Assembly (NCBI GenBank): GCA_964503315.1
Contig: CAZCZL010000001.1
Coordinates: forward strand, 62,001-126,000
Source of the DNA: FEB-12 sp964503315
GTDB taxonomy: Bacteria > Zixibacteria > MSB-5A5 > GN15 > FEB-12
DNA: 64,000 bases
Reading direction: 5' to 3'
A model generated the notes under the pieces. That model did no database searches. It worked only from the letters and a program-made list of their open reading frames with translations, and was not told the DNA's origin. Both the position numbers and the translations under genes were made by a program. Every line of letters starts with the position of its first letter. The first letter of the stretch is position 1. Shown one piece after another: positions 43,451 through 52,582 of this stretch.

Positions 43451-44247
43451 ACCACCCTCCCCAGCAGCCACCAGAACGCCTTCCCCTTCTGGTAGCAATT
43501 AATACACTCCGAATGCGCGCAACTGCATGACGCGCACGTGTGCGACAAACACCAGGCCGATGCCCACTCGCAGGCATCCGAGGCATCCGGATAATAGACC
43601 CCCGCCGGGTCATAACTTTCGATATCCGCGAAATCAAACAACCATTTGTCATGCGCCTCGCAGTACGCCCGTATCTGGTTGTTGCGAGCATACAGATTCC
43701 CGTTTACCCCCGTCCCGTCCAAATGCCCCGTCATGTAAATAAAGACCACATCCGGGTAATCCGCCTCCAGATCAGACATCGCCGCGAGATAGGTCGCGAT
43801 CCCCTCTTCACTATTCGAACTGACCCCGCCGCACCATGACCATATCACCACATTGCAGTCAGGGTTATCATTCAACCAGGCGCGGGTCGGCGGTACCCAA
43901 CTGGTGTCGCTATCGCCGCCGAGGTCATCCCCATACTCATGCACAGACGGCTGTCGGAATGTCGCGTCCTCCGTCTCCACCAGATCCAGCCCGGTCATCA
44001 ACTGACTCCCGTGCGAGGTATGCCCGTAGAATATGTTCAGGCTGTCCGCCACATTTTCTTTGATCGCCGTGGCAATGTCGCCAAAATCTGATATCACGGT
44101 ATGGTCGGCCACAAAGCCATCGACCTGCGGATCGGTCGGATCATGCCCGGTCGACTTTTTGTCATCACCGCACCCTGAGGCAAGCACGAGAAGGGTTGCG
44201 ATCAACAGGGCGAAGGGTCGGAGAATATCTACTTTGGCAGCACGCAT
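43441..44247 (-). CDS. Secreted lipoprotein, SGNH-hydrolase-like
   Basis: 268 aa from the ATG at 44247; GGGAGG lies eight bases upstream of it and only two from the ATG at 44253. The N-terminus is a lipoprotein signal peptide with a lipobox (VLASGC). The mature part has an alpha/beta hydrolase-like pattern: IFYGHTSHGSQLMTGLDL, a CNVVIWSWCGGVSSNSEEG segment and FIYMTGHLDGTG. It ends with a Cys-rich region (CLSHTCASCSCAHSECINC) resembling a metal-binding or disulfide-rich tail. I recognise the type from FCB-like genomes but not a named family, and the catalytic residues are uncertain. Confidence 0.6.
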   Translation of the reverse strand: MRAAKVDILRPFALLIATLLVLASGCGDDKKSTGHDPTDPQVDGFVADHTVISDFGDIATAIKENVADSLNIFYGHTSHGSQLMTGLDLVETEDATFRQPSVHEYGDDLGGDSDTSWVPPTRAWLNDNPDCNVVIWSWCGGVSSNSEEGIATYLAAMSDLEADYPDVVFIYMTGHLDGTGVNGNLYARNNQIRAYCEAHDKWLFDFADIESYDPAGVYYPDASDACEWASAWCLSHTCASCSCAHSECINCYQKGKAFWWLLGRVVEG

Positions 44248-44447
44248 GGTCATAGCCTCCCGGCTGGAGCTGTTTCATGGACAATCTATTCTCCATTATC
44301 GACTCCCGACAACGGTAAACTGACAAGAAATCGCCCCATGTCTCATATGGACTTTGCCAATCCACATACTTCAAACGAGCCGACTGTCCGCCAATCGACT
44401 GAATCTGGCTCTTGCCAACCCTGCCGCCCTTACAGTATCTTGGGTCC

Positions 44448-44993
44448 ATGCTTAAAATAATCACGCTACTGATCACGCTTCTCCTCGGAGGCATTTGCAT
44501 GGCAGAAACCAACCAAGACACCACCGGACAGGCCGCGCCGCGGGATATCTTTCAGCGCATGACCGGCAATTGGTCCGGTATGACCACTGTCTGGTTCGAG
44601 CCGGAAAAACCGGTCGATGAATCCCCCTGCGAGAACTCGTTCAAAATGGTACTTGATGGCAAATCGCTTCAGTGGGAATACACCGGCGCGATGCAGGGGA
44701 AACCGCTCGCCGGTTCCGCGTTTTTTGCCTACAACAAACAGAAGCAGCAGTATGAGATGTCCTGGATGGACACGTTCCACACCGGCTCAGCCATCATGTT
44801 TTTCACCGGCAAAGCTATCGACAGCGGGCTTTCCGTGCTCGGGAGCTACGAGGATCCGTCCGGCGGCCCCGACTGGGGATGGCGCATAGATATTCGTGTC
44901 TCAGGCAACGACAATCTGGTCATCACGATGTTCAACATCTTTCCCGATGGCAACGAACAGAAGGGTGTCGAATACGCGCTAAAACGCAAATAG
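44448..44993 (+). CDS. Secreted DUF1579-like protein
   Basis: 181 aa from the ATG at 44448; an in-frame TTG at 44412 would put 12 residues in front of the signal peptide. The signal is LKIITLLITLLLGGICMA. The mature protein has the DUF1579 pattern: MTGNWSGMTTVWFEPEKP near the start, then FKMVLDGKSLQWEYTG, YEMSWMDTFHTGSAIMFFTG and a C-terminal ITMFNIFPDGNEQKGVEYALK. It is a lipocalin-like beta-barrel family of unknown function. It stands alone between divergent genes. Confidence 0.75.
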   Translation: MLKIITLLITLLLGGICMAETNQDTTGQAAPRDIFQRMTGNWSGMTTVWFEPEKPVDESPCENSFKMVLDGKSLQWEYTGAMQGKPLAGSAFFAYNKQKQQYEMSWMDTFHTGSAIMFFTGKAIDSGLSVLGSYEDPSGGPDWGWRIDIRVSGNDNLVITMFNIFPDGNEQKGVEYALKRK

Positions 44994-45127
44994 GCGGCAA
45001 GCGTAGTCCCGCTGGCATTATCCGGATGCCTTACCTATATTCCCCTAACGCGATACGGGCGTACAGCCGACAAGTAGATGTAGAGAGACACGACGCCCGG
45101 CGTTAGACCACAAAGCGATATTCCAGG

Positions 45128-48100
45128 ATGCCTAAACAGAAAAATTCTATCGATAACCTCCTCTGGTTCCTCCAGGAACGAGCCAAAGAACTCAATTGCC
45201 TCTACCGCGTCGAAGAGATACTGAATCAACCCGATGCCCAGCTCCCCGATGTCTGCCAGGCGATCGTCGGCGCGATACCGCTCGGCTTCCAATATTCCGA
45301 GTTGTGTGCTGCGAGTATCTCTATCGCCGACACCGAATATACGACCGAGAATTTTCGCAAGACCCAATGGTCATTGAGCGCCCCGATCCTTGTCCAGGAT
45401 AAACCGATCGGCCAGCTTGCTGCATACTATCTGCAGGAAATGCCTCTCGGCGACGAGGGTCCCTTCCTCAAGGAAGAGGTCAAGCTGATCCAGACGATCG
45501 CCGACCGCCTCGGCCATTTCATCATGTTCCACCGCATCAAGCATATGTACAGCGAGTGGCAGTCGGCCAAGGAATCATTGACTCAGGATCGCAAGGATGA
45601 CTGGCGCGTTGTGCTGGATTTGCTCCGTCAGACCGACAAAAGCCTCTTCCTCTCGATCTCCCACAAGATGCTGAACCACCTCTGTTGGTCGGGCATCGAA
45701 GAGGCCAAGCAGTTGGTGATCCGTGAGAATCCCGACAGCACTTCGGAGGAGGAACTCGCGCGCGACAGCAATATGCCGCACCGTCGGCGCGCGCTGACCA
45801 CCTCCAACGACGCGACCTCCAAAGAGACTTTCAAGATCGCGTCGGAGCATATGTCCGATGAAGAGATCTTCGCTTTCGTCCAGCGCCGCATTCAGGAAGA
45901 TAAACTCGTCACCCTCTCGCGCGCTCTGCACCAGAGCCAGTCGCTTGATCAGCTCGCTGATGCTATTCGCCGCTATCACCGCATAGCTCCCGAAGGCGCC
46001 GATCTCCCCTCCGCCACTCAGCGCGGTGTTCATGCCGCGCTGATTCGTCGCCTTTTCTCCGAGCAGGTGCAGTTTGTCGATATCGCGAAGAACTTCATCA
46101 CTATCAACGATTTCCATTCTCTCCTTAAGAATGTCATCTTCGGACCGGACAGCCGCGGTAAACTGGGCGGCAAGTCGGCCGGACTATATCTTGCCGAGAA
46201 GATCCTCAAGAAAGCCGCCAAAGGCGACCCACTGCTGACCGAAGTCAAGACGCCGAAGACATGGTATGTCACCTCCGACGCCATCATGGCGTTTATGTAT
46301 TTTAATAATCTCGAAGAGATTGTTGAGCAGAAGTACAAGGACATTAACCAGGTCCGGCTCGAGTACCCGCACGTCGTGCAGACTTTCAAGTCCGGCAGTT
46401 TCCCGCCCGAAGTATTACAGGGACTCTCCGTCGCCCTTGATGATCTCGGCGACCGTCCACTTATTGTCCGAAGTTCTTCCCTGCTCGAAGACCGCTTTGG
46501 CGCCGCGTTTTCCGGCAAATACAAATCGCTCTTTTTGGCCAATCAGGGAACCAAGCAGGAACGTCTCTCGGCCCTGTGCGATGCTATCGCCGAAGTCTAC
46601 GCTTCGACTTTCGGCCCCGACCCGATCGAATACCGCGCCGAGCGCGGCTTGCTCGACTTCTATGAAGAAATGGGGATCATGATCCAGGAAGTGGTCGGCA
46701 CCAAGATCGGCCACTACTTCTTCCCATCGTTTGCCGGCGTCGCTTTCAGCAAGAACGAATTCCGCTGGTCGCCGCGTATCAAACGTGAGGATGGCCTGAT
46801 TCGTCTCGTCCCCGGCCTTGGCACCCGCGCCGTCGACCGTGTCGCCGATGATTACCCTGTCCTTATTGCCCCCGGCCAGCCCGGATTGCGCGTCAATGTC
46901 ACTATGGAAGAAGCGGTCCGCTACGCGCCGCAGTATGTCGACGCTATCGACCTTACCACCAGTTCATTCGAGACTGTCTCGGTCGAGCATCTCCTGCGCA
47001 ACTACGGCCACGAGATCCCCAACGTCCATGAGATCATTTCCATTCTCGACCGCGATCACATGCGCAATTTCCTCGGGATGCAGTGCGATTTCAAGCGCGA
47101 TGACATGATCGTCACCTTCGAGGGCCTCTTTACCCGCACTCAATTCGTGCAGCGTATCAAGGGGATCACGCAACTTCTTGAAGAAAAACTTGGTCACCCG
47201 GTCGATATCGAATTCGCCTCTGACGGCAAGGACTTTTACCTCCTGCAGTGCCGTCCACAATCTTCCTCCGAGGTCAGCACTGCGGCCCCTATCCCGCGCG
47301 ATGTCTCCAGCGACCGCATTCTCTTCACGGCGAACAAGTATGTTTCCAATGGCCGCGTGCCCGATATCACGCACATCGTCTATGTCGACCCACACCAGTA
47401 CGATCTGGTCGGCGACCGTCAGACTCTGCTCGAGATCGGCCGCGCGGTCGGTAAGCTGAACAAGATCCTCCCCAAGCGACAGTTCATCCTGATGGGTCCC
47501 GGGCGATGGGGAAGCCGCGGCGATATCAAGATGGGAGTCGCCGTCACCTATTCCGAGATCAACAACACCGCGTCGCTTATCGAGATCGCCCGCAAGCGGG
47601 GCAATTATCTTCCCGATCTTTCGTTCGGCACCCACTTCTTCCAGGATCTGGTCGAGGCAAATATCCGCTACCTTCCGCTGTATCCCGATGACCCCGGCAT
47701 CATCTTCAACGAGCAATTTTTCCATGAGTCACCGAGCATTCTGGTTGATCTGCTTCCTGAAGCAGACCATTTGCAGAAGGTCATCCGCCTGATTGATGTC
47801 CCTGCCGCCACCAATGGCCAAGTGTTGCGTCTGCAGATGAATGCTGATCTTGACGAAGCGATGGGGCTCCTTGCACCGCCCATGGCCAACGATGATACGT
47901 TCCGGACCGCGGACTTCGAGGATAGCCGTTCCAAGGACCAGTCTTGGCGCTGGAGATACCGCATTGCCGAGCATATCGCGTCGCTCATCGACCCCGACAA
48001 GTACGGTGTGAAAGCCGTCTACCTCTTTGGCTCAACGAAAAACGCCACCGCCGGCCCGCATAGTGATATCGACCTGATGATTCACTTCAGCGGCTCCGAA

Positions 48101-48313
48101 CAGCAGCGCGCGCTGCTTGAGAGTTGGCTCGACGGCTGGAGTCTCAGCCTCGATGAACTCAACTTCATGCGCACCGGAATAAAGATCGGTGGAATTCTGG
48201 ATGTTCATCTTGTCACGGACGACGAGGTTGAAGGGAAAACCGGCTACGCGGCGAAGATCGATGCCATCACAGATGCCGCTCGTCCTTTGCAGATGATGAA
48301 GAGATCGGACTAA
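45128..48313 (+). CDS. Large fusion: PPDK_N-type nucleotide-binding core with a C-terminal nucleotidyltransferase domain
   Basis: 1061 aa. The N-terminal 150 residues are GAF-like (LEERAKELNCLYRVEEIL-type opening, then LIQTIADRLGHFIMFHRI). The centre, from about 345, matches the pyruvate phosphate dikinase ATP-grasp domain: LGGKSAGLYLAEKIL, PLIVRSSSLLEDRFGAAFSG and YLLQCRPQSS near 710. The His-containing phosphate-carrier domain of true PEP synthases is not visible. A further unique segment (about 720-940) has the pattern LMGPGRWGSRGDIKMG. The C-terminus, from about 960, is an MNT-type nucleotidyltransferase with GSTKNATAGPHSDIDLMIHF (GS...DxD). The combination suggests a signalling or regulatory role rather than central metabolism, but the substrate is unknown. 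Confidence 0.75.
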   Translation: MPKQKNSIDNLLWFLQERAKELNCLYRVEEILNQPDAQLPDVCQAIVGAIPLGFQYSELCAASISIADTEYTTENFRKTQWSLSAPILVQDKPIGQLAAYYLQEMPLGDEGPFLKEEVKLIQTIADRLGHFIMFHRIKHMYSEWQSAKESLTQDRKDDWRVVLDLLRQTDKSLFLSISHKMLNHLCWSGIEEAKQLVIRENPDSTSEEELARDSNMPHRRRALTTSNDATSKETFKIASEHMSDEEIFAFVQRRIQEDKLVTLSRALHQSQSLDQLADAIRRYHRIAPEGADLPSATQRGVHAALIRRLFSEQVQFVDIAKNFITINDFHSLLKNVIFGPDSRGKLGGKSAGLYLAEKILKKAAKGDPLLTEVKTPKTWYVTSDAIMAFMYFNNLEEIVEQKYKDINQVRLEYPHVVQTFKSGSFPPEVLQGLSVALDDLGDRPLIVRSSSLLEDRFGAAFSGKYKSLFLANQGTKQERLSALCDAIAEVYASTFGPDPIEYRAERGLLDFYEEMGIMIQEVVGTKIGHYFFPSFAGVAFSKNEFRWSPRIKREDGLIRLVPGLGTRAVDRVADDYPVLIAPGQPGLRVNVTMEEAVRYAPQYVDAIDLTTSSFETVSVEHLLRNYGHEIPNVHEIISILDRDHMRNFLGMQCDFKRDDMIVTFEGLFTRTQFVQRIKGITQLLEEKLGHPVDIEFASDGKDFYLLQCRPQSSSEVSTAAPIPRDVSSDRILFTANKYVSNGRVPDITHIVYVDPHQYDLVGDRQTLLEIGRAVGKLNKILPKRQFILMGPGRWGSRGDIKMGVAVTYSEINNTASLIEIARKRGNYLPDLSFGTHFFQDLVEANIRYLPLYPDDPGIIFNEQFFHESPSILVDLLPEADHLQKVIRLIDVPAATNGQVLRLQMNADLDEAMGLLAPPMANDDTFRTADFEDSRSKDQSWRWRYRIAEHIASLIDPDKYGVKAVYLFGSTKNATAGPHSDIDLMIHFSGSEQQRALLESWLDGWSLSLDELNFMRTGIKIGGILDVHLVTDDEVEGKTGYAAKIDAITDAARPLQMMKRSD

Positions 48314-48318
48314 CGATA

Positions 48319-49707
48319 TTACTGCAGCGCGGCGGCCTGCACCATATTCAGGCCCCGCTCGAGTACGGTGTATTTGGGAATATCCACACGCCGGATCAGC
48401 ATATCGGACTGATCAAAATACTGAATCGTCAGATCATACGTCCCCGGCTTCAGACTAAAATCCCCCACGTAGATTTTTCCGGGCAGAAGTCGCGAGCACC
48501 GCAGGTCGGCATTCTCAGTCAGATCCGTTCCAACATCGATCGCCACTTTTTTGAGCCAGCCGCCAAATCCTCCCGAGTCTGCCTTTTTCTTGAGCTTGTA
48601 GTTGGCGACCCCTTTGGCCAGTGCCCGCGCGATCGTCTTCAGATAAATGAGCGATTTCTTCGCTTCAAATGTCTCTGTCGCTACCGTCCCGACATCCTCG
48701 ATCAACCCCAGTTCTCCGATATACTTCCCGTTCGCGGACACTTCCACCCGTTGTACCAGCGACTGCTGTTGCTTGAGAGTCGGGATCGCGAACTTGATAT
48801 AGAAATCCTCCGAGATCGGCATCGGCAGATGTCCGTATTCCGATTCGGTCCCATCCGCGCCGGTAAAGAGGATCTGCACCAGGTTGAGCTGTTTGTCGGT
48901 ACGCAGTCTCAAATTGAATGGCTCCTTGACCGGTGCCATGCCGGCCATCGCCACCACACTCAGGATAGCCCCCTCATCTGTTTGATACGCTACCTTGGGG
49001 GGCGCAAAATTGTAGATATGCGGCTGACTGGCAAACGCTGCTTGTAACGCCTCGAGATCGATCCGTGCGTCATCCCACTTCCCGTCCGCCGCATACATAT
49101 GCATGCTGAGATAGCGGGCGAATGCGCTGTTGTTGAACCGAACCTGTTTTGCCTCGTAGTTGACCTTGTACGCGGCAGTATCTTTGGCGGTCGCCTCATT
49201 GAATTGCCACGCCGCGTCAGCGTACTTCTGCTCCAGCAGATCAAGCTTCTGATTCGCTTTTCGTGTCTCTACAAAGGCCGCGTCAAACGAATCCAGCGCG
49301 ATGAAATTGAGGGCATTGAACAGATTGGCGTAAAGCAGTTCATAGTCCTCCCCTGCGTACTCCAGCGCGTTGTCATTAAGCATCATCGACAGGATCGCCT
49401 TGGAGATGCTTTTGGTGTACAGCTCCTCCCCTGCCTGGTCCGCCAACTTCAGTTTGGTGATGGATGAATCATGCTCCCCAGCGTAGTATCGGGCGAATCC
49501 AGCATCGAGAAAATATAGCAGCCTGTCTTTCTCCCCGAACTTCCCCGCCTCCCGCGCTTCTTCCAGCCGGGCGACCGCCTGCGGAAAATTGCTGGTCCGC
49601 ATTTCCGCCGTTATCGGCTCGTAGAATGCCTTCTGGGTGCGGAGCGACCCGCACCCGGACAAGATCATCAACCCTGCGGTTGCTATGAACAGGATCCGTC
49701 TGATCAC
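48319..49707 (-). CDS. COG3014-like lipoprotein
   Basis: 462 aa with a lipoprotein signal (IATAGLMILSGC). The N-terminal half is helical and TPR-like (AVARLEEAREAGKF, LLYFLDAGFARYYAGEHDSSITKLKLADQ, NLFNALNFIALDSFDAAFVETRKANQKLDLL). The C-terminal half is beta-rich (FSLKPGTYDLTIQYFD). This matches the COG3014 family, which in Proteobacteria sits next to LpoB and related lipoproteins. The LpoB-like gene follows 12 bp upstream on the same strand, so the pair probably acts together at the outer membrane and cell wall. Confidence 0.78.
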   Translation of the reverse strand: MIRRILFIATAGLMILSGCGSLRTQKAFYEPITAEMRTSNFPQAVARLEEAREAGKFGEKDRLLYFLDAGFARYYAGEHDSSITKLKLADQAGEELYTKSISKAILSMMLNDNALEYAGEDYELLYANLFNALNFIALDSFDAAFVETRKANQKLDLLEQKYADAAWQFNEATAKDTAAYKVNYEAKQVRFNNSAFARYLSMHMYAADGKWDDARIDLEALQAAFASQPHIYNFAPPKVAYQTDEGAILSVVAMAGMAPVKEPFNLRLRTDKQLNLVQILFTGADGTESEYGHLPMPISEDFYIKFAIPTLKQQQSLVQRVEVSANGKYIGELGLIEDVGTVATETFEAKKSLIYLKTIARALAKGVANYKLKKKADSGGFGGWLKKVAIDVGTDLTENADLRCSRLLPGKIYVGDFSLKPGTYDLTIQYFDQSDMLIRRVDIPKYTVLERGLNMVQAAALQ

Positions 49708-49719
49708 GTTACTTCGCGA

Positions 49720-50319
49720 CTACCACTTACGGCTTCCCTGCGATATCCCCTTCTTGATCTTCTTCGTGCCGATCCAGACCTTTTCGGTTGTTTCGACATT
49801 GATAAGTTCAAAGTCGGTCTGATAGAATACCGTTTTCACTCCTTCGATCTCGTCGACTATATCTTTGACCGAACCCAGCAGCACAAAATCCGCGCCGGTT
49901 TCTTCGCGAAGTTTCTTCACCGTCTCTCGCGACGCAAACTCCTGTTGTTCCTGTCGCTCATCCCGTATCTCCGCCCGCTGATCCCGCGCCGCGACAAACC
50001 GCACCTGGCCGGAGTTTATCAACTCTCGCTCAAAATCCTTGCTGAATGTCTCGGTATTGATATGCTCCGAGGTCTGATTACGGAATGTCCCCACGGTCAC
50101 CACCGGCTTTTTGCCGGTCGCCCGCGAGAAATCATTCAGCCAGGGCCGCGCCAGCGCGTCCTTCACCATCTCTTCGGCTACCAACCGCGCATCCGTGTCG
50201 TTCCATCCACCACTCAGGTCGGTCACCTGTTCCGAGTCCAGCCGCGTGACTGTTCTTCCGCCACCGCCACATCCGGCGACCAGCAGCGCCAACATCCCCA
50301 AAACCACTACGTACTTCAT
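49720..50319 (-). CDS. lpoB: Penicillin-binding-protein activator LpoB-like lipoprotein
   Basis: 199 aa with a lipobox (LLVAGC) after a short signal and AAGGGA upstream of the ATG. The core matches LpoB: DTDARLVAEEMVKDALARPW, PVVTVGTFRNQTSEHINTETF, VRFVAARDQRAEIRDER and GADFVLLGSVKDIVDEIEGVKTVFY. In Enterobacteria LpoB crosses the periplasm to activate PBP1b. The family is CsgG/TolB-related. Whether the same target exists here is unknown. It is first in the two-gene unit with the COG3014 protein. Confidence 0.83.
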   Translation of the reverse strand: MKYVVVLGMLALLVAGCGGGGRTVTRLDSEQVTDLSGGWNDTDARLVAEEMVKDALARPWLNDFSRATGKKPVVTVGTFRNQTSEHINTETFSKDFERELINSGQVRFVAARDQRAEIRDERQEQQEFASRETVKKLREETGADFVLLGSVKDIVDEIEGVKTVFYQTDFELINVETTEKVWIGTKKIKKGISQGSRKW

Positions 50320-50524
50320 CGCTGAATCCCTTCTTTAGCTTGAATTTCCCTCACGTGTAGTGCCATCAGGATATCCCCCCTCCATCTGCCTGGCAAGTTT
50401 TTTCATCCTCAACCGGCCACTGCACCAGACTGACGGCTCACAGCATTCTTTTGCGCCTTCCCCGCCTCCCCCTTATATTTCTGCCGCGCCAGCCGATGCT
50501 TTCGAGGAGCGCCAGATACACCAG

Positions 50525-51664
50525 ATGAAACCAGACCAAACCGATACCCTGCTTCTCACGCCCGGCCGACGCAGAACCTGGCTCGTCGCCCTGCTTGTTT
50601 TTGGCGGAGCGACCTTTGTCACGACCTTCGTCGCCGTCCTCAGTCATTTGCGTTATGTCCAGAAAGATCTGGAAAGCAACCTCTGGACCTGGCTGCTGGG
50701 CGAATCATTTGACTGGTACTCCTGGGCCATCCTCGTGCCAGTCATTATCTGGCTGGCCCGCAAAGTCAGGCTCACGCGCGGTAACCTCGCCTGGTCGGCC
50801 CCGCTCCATTTTCTATTTGCCGCCCTAGCCTCTGCCTTTACCCTAGTAGTCGGAGTCATCGGCTCGGTTTGGGCGCACAACGAACAATTGACCACCGAGC
50901 AACTCATCGACCTCTGTTACCGCGAGATCATCTGGATGCTCCCCTGGTCTGTTTTCATCTACTCCGGCATTGTAGCCGTCTACTACGCCCTCGATTACTA
51001 TCGCCAATACAACGAACGGGAACTGCGCGCCTCACGGCTCGAATCCGAATTGACCCGCGCCCAGCTCGAAACTCTGCATACACAATTACAGCCTCACTTC
51101 CTGTTTAATACGCTCAACTCGATCTCAGTCCTGATGCGCAAAGGTGAGATCGACACTGCCCAGCGTATGCTCAACCGCCTCAGCGAACTACTCCGCCATG
51201 TTCTTGCCAAAGGCGGTACACAGGTCATTCCGCTGGAGACCGAGCTTGAAATAGTCCGCGGATATCTTGAGATCGAGCAGGTCCGCTTTGGCGACCGCCT
51301 GCGGGTCGAAATGTCCATCGATGATTCAAGCCTCAAGGCTCAAGTCCCCTCCTTTGTCCTTCAGACTTTGGTGGAGAATGCCGTCCGTCACGGTCTCGCC
51401 CATAAAACTGGCATCGGCCATATCAAGGTCAGCAGCCATCGGGAGAATGACCTTCTAACTCTCCGAGTCGAAGATGACGGCGTCGGCCTCGCCGCCCCGT
51501 CGCAAAGTCGTGGTGAAGGCGTCGGTCTCCGCAGTACCCGGACACGTTTATCCGCTCTCTACAGTGACCGGCACCGCTTTGAGCTGACCACCCCGTCTGC
51601 CGGCGGCACGGTTGCCCTTCTTGAGATCCCTTATCGAACTGAGGAGTCATCAACCAATGGCTGA
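50525..51664 (+). CDS. LytS-type sensor histidine kinase (His_kinase family)
   Basis: 379 aa from the ATG at 50525; an in-frame start at 50360 would add 55 residues of proline-rich sequence without a signal. Four TM segments lie in the first 150 residues. The kinase core has the LytS-type H box LHTQLQPHFLFNTLNSISVLMR (His in PHFLFN), followed by GTQVIPLETELEIVRGYLEIEQVRFG, the N box VLQTLVENAVRHGL and G boxes VEDDGVGLA and GEGVGLRSTRTRL. It overlaps the LytTR regulator by eight bases, so the pair is translationally coupled. Confidence 0.86.
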   Translation: MKPDQTDTLLLTPGRRRTWLVALLVFGGATFVTTFVAVLSHLRYVQKDLESNLWTWLLGESFDWYSWAILVPVIIWLARKVRLTRGNLAWSAPLHFLFAALASAFTLVVGVIGSVWAHNEQLTTEQLIDLCYREIIWMLPWSVFIYSGIVAVYYALDYYRQYNERELRASRLESELTRAQLETLHTQLQPHFLFNTLNSISVLMRKGEIDTAQRMLNRLSELLRHVLAKGGTQVIPLETELEIVRGYLEIEQVRFGDRLRVEMSIDDSSLKAQVPSFVLQTLVENAVRHGLAHKTGIGHIKVSSHRENDLLTLRVEDDGVGLAAPSQSRGEGVGLRSTRTRLSALYSDRHRFELTTPSAGGTVALLEIPYRTEESSTNG

Positions 51665-52448
51665 CACGATCCGCACACTTATTGTCGATGATGAGCCCCT
51701 TGCCCGCGATGGGCTCAGAATGTTGCTCGAGACTAATGACTCCTTTACCATTATCGGTGAGGCCGGCACTGGCGCCGAAGCGATCGAACTGATTCGCCAA
51801 GAACAACCTGACCTGGTCTTTCTCGATATCCAGATGCCCGGCATGAACGGCTTCGATGTACTTAAGGCATTGTCCGGCGAATCTCTCCCGCTCATTGTTT
51901 TTGTCACCGCCTATGACAGCTATGCCATTCGGGCGTTCGAAGTTCATGCTGTCGATTACGTTCTCAAACCGGTAGACCCGGCCCGTTTCCAGACGACACT
52001 CGATCGTATCAAGTCTGATCTGCAACTTCGTCGAGGGTCCGCCCTTACCGCTAAGATGGCCGCGTTGCTCGAGGCTCTTCGCCGCGAAGAGGTCAAGATC
52101 GATACCGGCGGATACCTCACTCGCTTTGTCATCAAGGAAGGCGACCGCATCTATTTTGTAAATGCTGACGATGTCGACTGGATCGAGGCTGCAGACTACT
52201 ATGTACAGCTCCACACCGGCAAGAAGACCCATCTCATTCGCGAGACCCTCAATCGTCTCGAAACTCAGCTCGACCCCGCCAAATTCCTGCGTATCCACCG
52301 CTCCACGATCGTCAATTCGACGCGCATCAAAGAACTCAAGCGGCATTTCCAATCCGAGTTCATTGTCATCCTGCACGATGGCACCAACCTCAAAATGAGC
52401 CGATCCTACCGCGACAACCTCTCCGGTTTCCTCGGCGAAAAGGATTGA
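51657..52448 (+). CDS. LytTR-family response regulator
   Basis: 263 aa from the ATG at 51657, with GAGGAG upstream. The receiver has Asp11-Asp12, phosphoacceptor Asp57 (LVFLDIQMPG) and Lys in YVLKPVDP. A linker of about 25 residues leads to a LytTR DNA-binding domain (about 150-255: DRIYFVNADDVDWIEAADYYVQLHTG, FLRIHRSTIVNSTRIKEL, LKMSRSYRDN). It is the partner of the kinase at 50525. Target genes are unknown; the closest downstream gene is the secreted dockerin protein, about 135 bp away. Confidence 0.88.
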   Translation: MADTIRTLIVDDEPLARDGLRMLLETNDSFTIIGEAGTGAEAIELIRQEQPDLVFLDIQMPGMNGFDVLKALSGESLPLIVFVTAYDSYAIRAFEVHAVDYVLKPVDPARFQTTLDRIKSDLQLRRGSALTAKMAALLEALRREEVKIDTGGYLTRFVIKEGDRIYFVNADDVDWIEAADYYVQLHTGKKTHLIRETLNRLETQLDPAKFLRIHRSTIVNSTRIKELKRHFQSEFIVILHDGTNLKMSRSYRDNLSGFLGEKD

Positions 52449-52582
52449 CTACTTATCTCCACAATTGACGTTTCGCCGCATCCATTCCTCGTTTCACTGC
52501 TTTCATCTGACTCAAACATCGAATCCCTGTAGTTTGGAACTAAACGAATTCACTCGTCTGGACCATCCATAGGAGGAGACCG

